Source of the DNA: Actinomycetota bacterium
GTDB lineage: Bacteria > Actinomycetota > Coriobacteriia > Anaerosomatales > D1FN1-002
Assembly (NCBI GenBank): GCA_005774595.1
Contig: VAUM01000110.1
Span: 1-5,860 of the forward strand
Direction: 5' to 3'
Length of the DNA: 5,860 nt
Positions 4,858-5,860 of this stretch are shown one piece after another; the first letter of the stretch is position 1, and every line of letters starts with the position of its first letter. Under the pieces are notes generated by a model. That model was given only the letters and a program-made list of their open reading frames with translations, was not told the DNA's origin and did no database searches. The position numbers were made by a program, and so were the translations under genes.

Positions 4858-5535
4858 GTGTCGCACGAACTCAAGACGCCGCTGGCGGCGGCGACCGCAC
4901 GCATCGGCGGCCTCGTGGAGGCCGGCGGGTCCGGCGAGGATGTGCCCGCTCGCGTCCGGGAGGAAGCGGCCGCGGCACTCGCGGACCTCGCGAGGCTCGA
5001 CGGCGCGATCGGCGACCTGCTCGACATGTCGCAGCTCGAGTCCGATGCGTGGCGCCCGCGATTCGAACCATGCGACGTCAGCGACGTGCTCGGCACCGTC
5101 CTGGCGAAGCTTCCCGAGGTGGCGCGCGGGCGGGTGCGTTTCGAGCTTGCCGAGGGCCTGCCGCCGGTCACGGTCGACTTCGCGCAGGTCGCGAGGGCGC
5201 TCGCGAACCTGGTCGAGAACGCGCTCACGTACTCGGGGCCGTCCGAGCCGGTCATCATCGGCGCCCGCACCATCGGCCCGGACGTGGTGATCTGGGTCGA
5301 GGACCGTGGTCCCGGCGTGCCGGATGCCGAGAAGCGGGCGGTCTTCGAGAAGTTCCACCGTGGCAGCGCGTCGGCGGCGGTGCCCGGGACCGGCCTCGGA
5401 CTGACCATCGCCGCAGCGATCGTCCGCGCGCACGGCGGTCGCGTGTGGGTCGAGGACGCCGTGCCGCGCGGGGCGCGCTTCATGGTGACGCTGCGAGCGG
5501 GCGAACGTGTGATGTCGGGGGGTGAGGGGGAGTGA
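4858..5535 (+). CDS. KdpD-like sensor kinase, C-terminal HisKA/HATPase part (after in-frame TAG)
   Basis: This is the catalytic half of the same kinase, numbered here from ATG 3958. The HisKA domain carries the H box VSHELKTPL with phospho-acceptor H303. The HATPase_c domain shows the N box N417-LVE-N421, the G1 box D449-RGPG, the F box F463-EKF and the G2 box GTGLGL (477-482). All catalytic motifs are intact. The frame is open from 4825, but the only start codon between the TAG and the histidine is GTG 4858, two codons before H303. It has no ribosome-binding site (upstream bases are CTCGTCTCCTCG) and would lose part of the dimerisation helix. Independent translation into a working kinase is therefore doubtful. 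The coordinates from 4858 represent the longest start-to-stop segment. The 3' end overlaps the response-regulator start as GTGA. Confidence 0.8.
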   Translation: MSHELKTPLAAATARIGGLVEAGGSGEDVPARVREEAAAALADLARLDGAIGDLLDMSQLESDAWRPRFEPCDVSDVLGTVLAKLPEVARGRVRFELAEGLPPVTVDFAQVARALANLVENALTYSGPSEPVIIGARTIGPDVVIWVEDRGPGVPDAEKRAVFEKFHRGSASAAVPGTGLGLTIAAAIVRAHGGRVWVEDAVPRGARFMVTLRAGERVMSGGEGE

Positions 5536-5860
5536 GTGCGGCCGAGCGCCCGGCCCGCGTGCTCGTCGTCGACGACGAGGAGCAGATGCGGCGCGCGCTC
5601 AGGTCGGTGCTCGACGCTGCCGGGTACGACGTCGAGGCCGCGCCGTCGGGCGAGGACGCCCTGCGCTGTGCGGCGGAGCGCACGCCCGAGGCCGTCGTGC
5701 TCGACCTGGCGATGCCGGGCATGGACGGGTTCGAGACGTGCCGGCGCCTGCGGGAGTGGTTCCACGGCCCGGTCATGGTGCTGTCGGTCCGCGACTCGGA
5801 CGAGGACAAGATCCGGGCGCTCGATCTCGGCGCTGACGACTACCTCACCAAGCCGTTCTC
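5532..5860 (+). CDS. KdpE-like response regulator, receiver domain (partial, runs off the window)
   Basis: The visible 109 residues form a receiver domain. Acidic pocket residues are D14 and D15 (VLVVDDEEQMRRAL), the phospho-acceptor is D58 (VVLDLAMPGMDGFE), the switch serine is S85 (VMVLSVRD) and the conserved lysine is K107 (ADDYLTKPF). The stretch VLSVRDSDEDKIRALDLGAD resembles KdpE of the OmpR/PhoB family, so a C-terminal winged-helix DNA-binding domain is expected beyond 5860 but not seen. The GTG start at 5532 overlaps the kinase stop (GTGA), behind a G-rich stretch with AGGGGG at 5525-5530. It is the cognate partner of the upstream kinase by position. No kdpFABC genes are in the window, so control of potassium uptake is not shown. 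Confidence 0.93.
   Translation, partial: MSAAERPARVLVVDDEEQMRRALRSVLDAAGYDVEAAPSGEDALRCAAERTPEAVVLDLAMPGMDGFETCRRLREWFHGPVMVLSVRDSDEDKIRALDLGADDYLTKPF

Noticed and set aside
4375..5433. Long minus-strand open frame (352 codons) opposite the kinase, spanning the TAG position
   Set aside because: It is Arg/Gly-rich with no recognisable domain, and the plus strand here has clear kinase motifs. Long antisense frames are expected in DNA with very high third-position GC.
1..5860. CRISPR arrays, tRNA or rRNA genes, insertion sequences, prophage genes
   Set aside because: No regularly spaced repeats, no transposase or integrase motifs and no RNA-gene signatures were seen.

Overview
The window is very GC-rich DNA with tightly packed genes, all on the + strand. 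Its features are an unfused purS and purQ, a long-form SAICAR synthetase, frequent GTG starts and repeated four-base GTGA gene overlaps. Together these suggest an actinobacterial chromosome, perhaps a Coriobacteriia-like lineage. That placement is an inference from gene content and composition, not from a marker gene.

Positions 1-3072 hold a purine-biosynthesis cluster. After the last codons of an upstream gene come purC, two small membrane-protein genes of unknown function, purS, purQ and a third small membrane-protein gene. PurC makes SAICAR. PurS and PurQ are the small structural subunit and the glutaminase of the three-part FGAM synthase. Its large subunit gene, purL, often follows purQ but is not in this window.

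Positions 3121-3896 hold a type II toxin-antitoxin pair: a ribbon-helix-helix antitoxin gene followed, with a GTGA overlap, by a PIN-domain (VapC-like) ribonuclease gene. Upstream is a promoter whose -10 lies inside an 11-bp perfect inverted repeat, a likely site for autorepression.

Positions 3903-5860 hold a KdpD/KdpE-like two-component system. The sensor has the DUF4118 four-helix membrane domain, a GAF-like region, and the HisKA and HATPase_c kinase domains, but no N-terminal KdpD/Usp module. Its reading frame is broken by one in-frame TAG (4822-4824) just before the phospho-acceptor helix, with intact kinase sequence continuing in the same frame after it. The response regulator overlaps the end of the kinase frame and runs off the window edge.

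Most of the window is conventional. The points most worth a second look are the amber-interrupted kinase, the repeat architecture of the two promoters in the second half, and the uncharacterised membrane proteins co-transcribed with purine genes.
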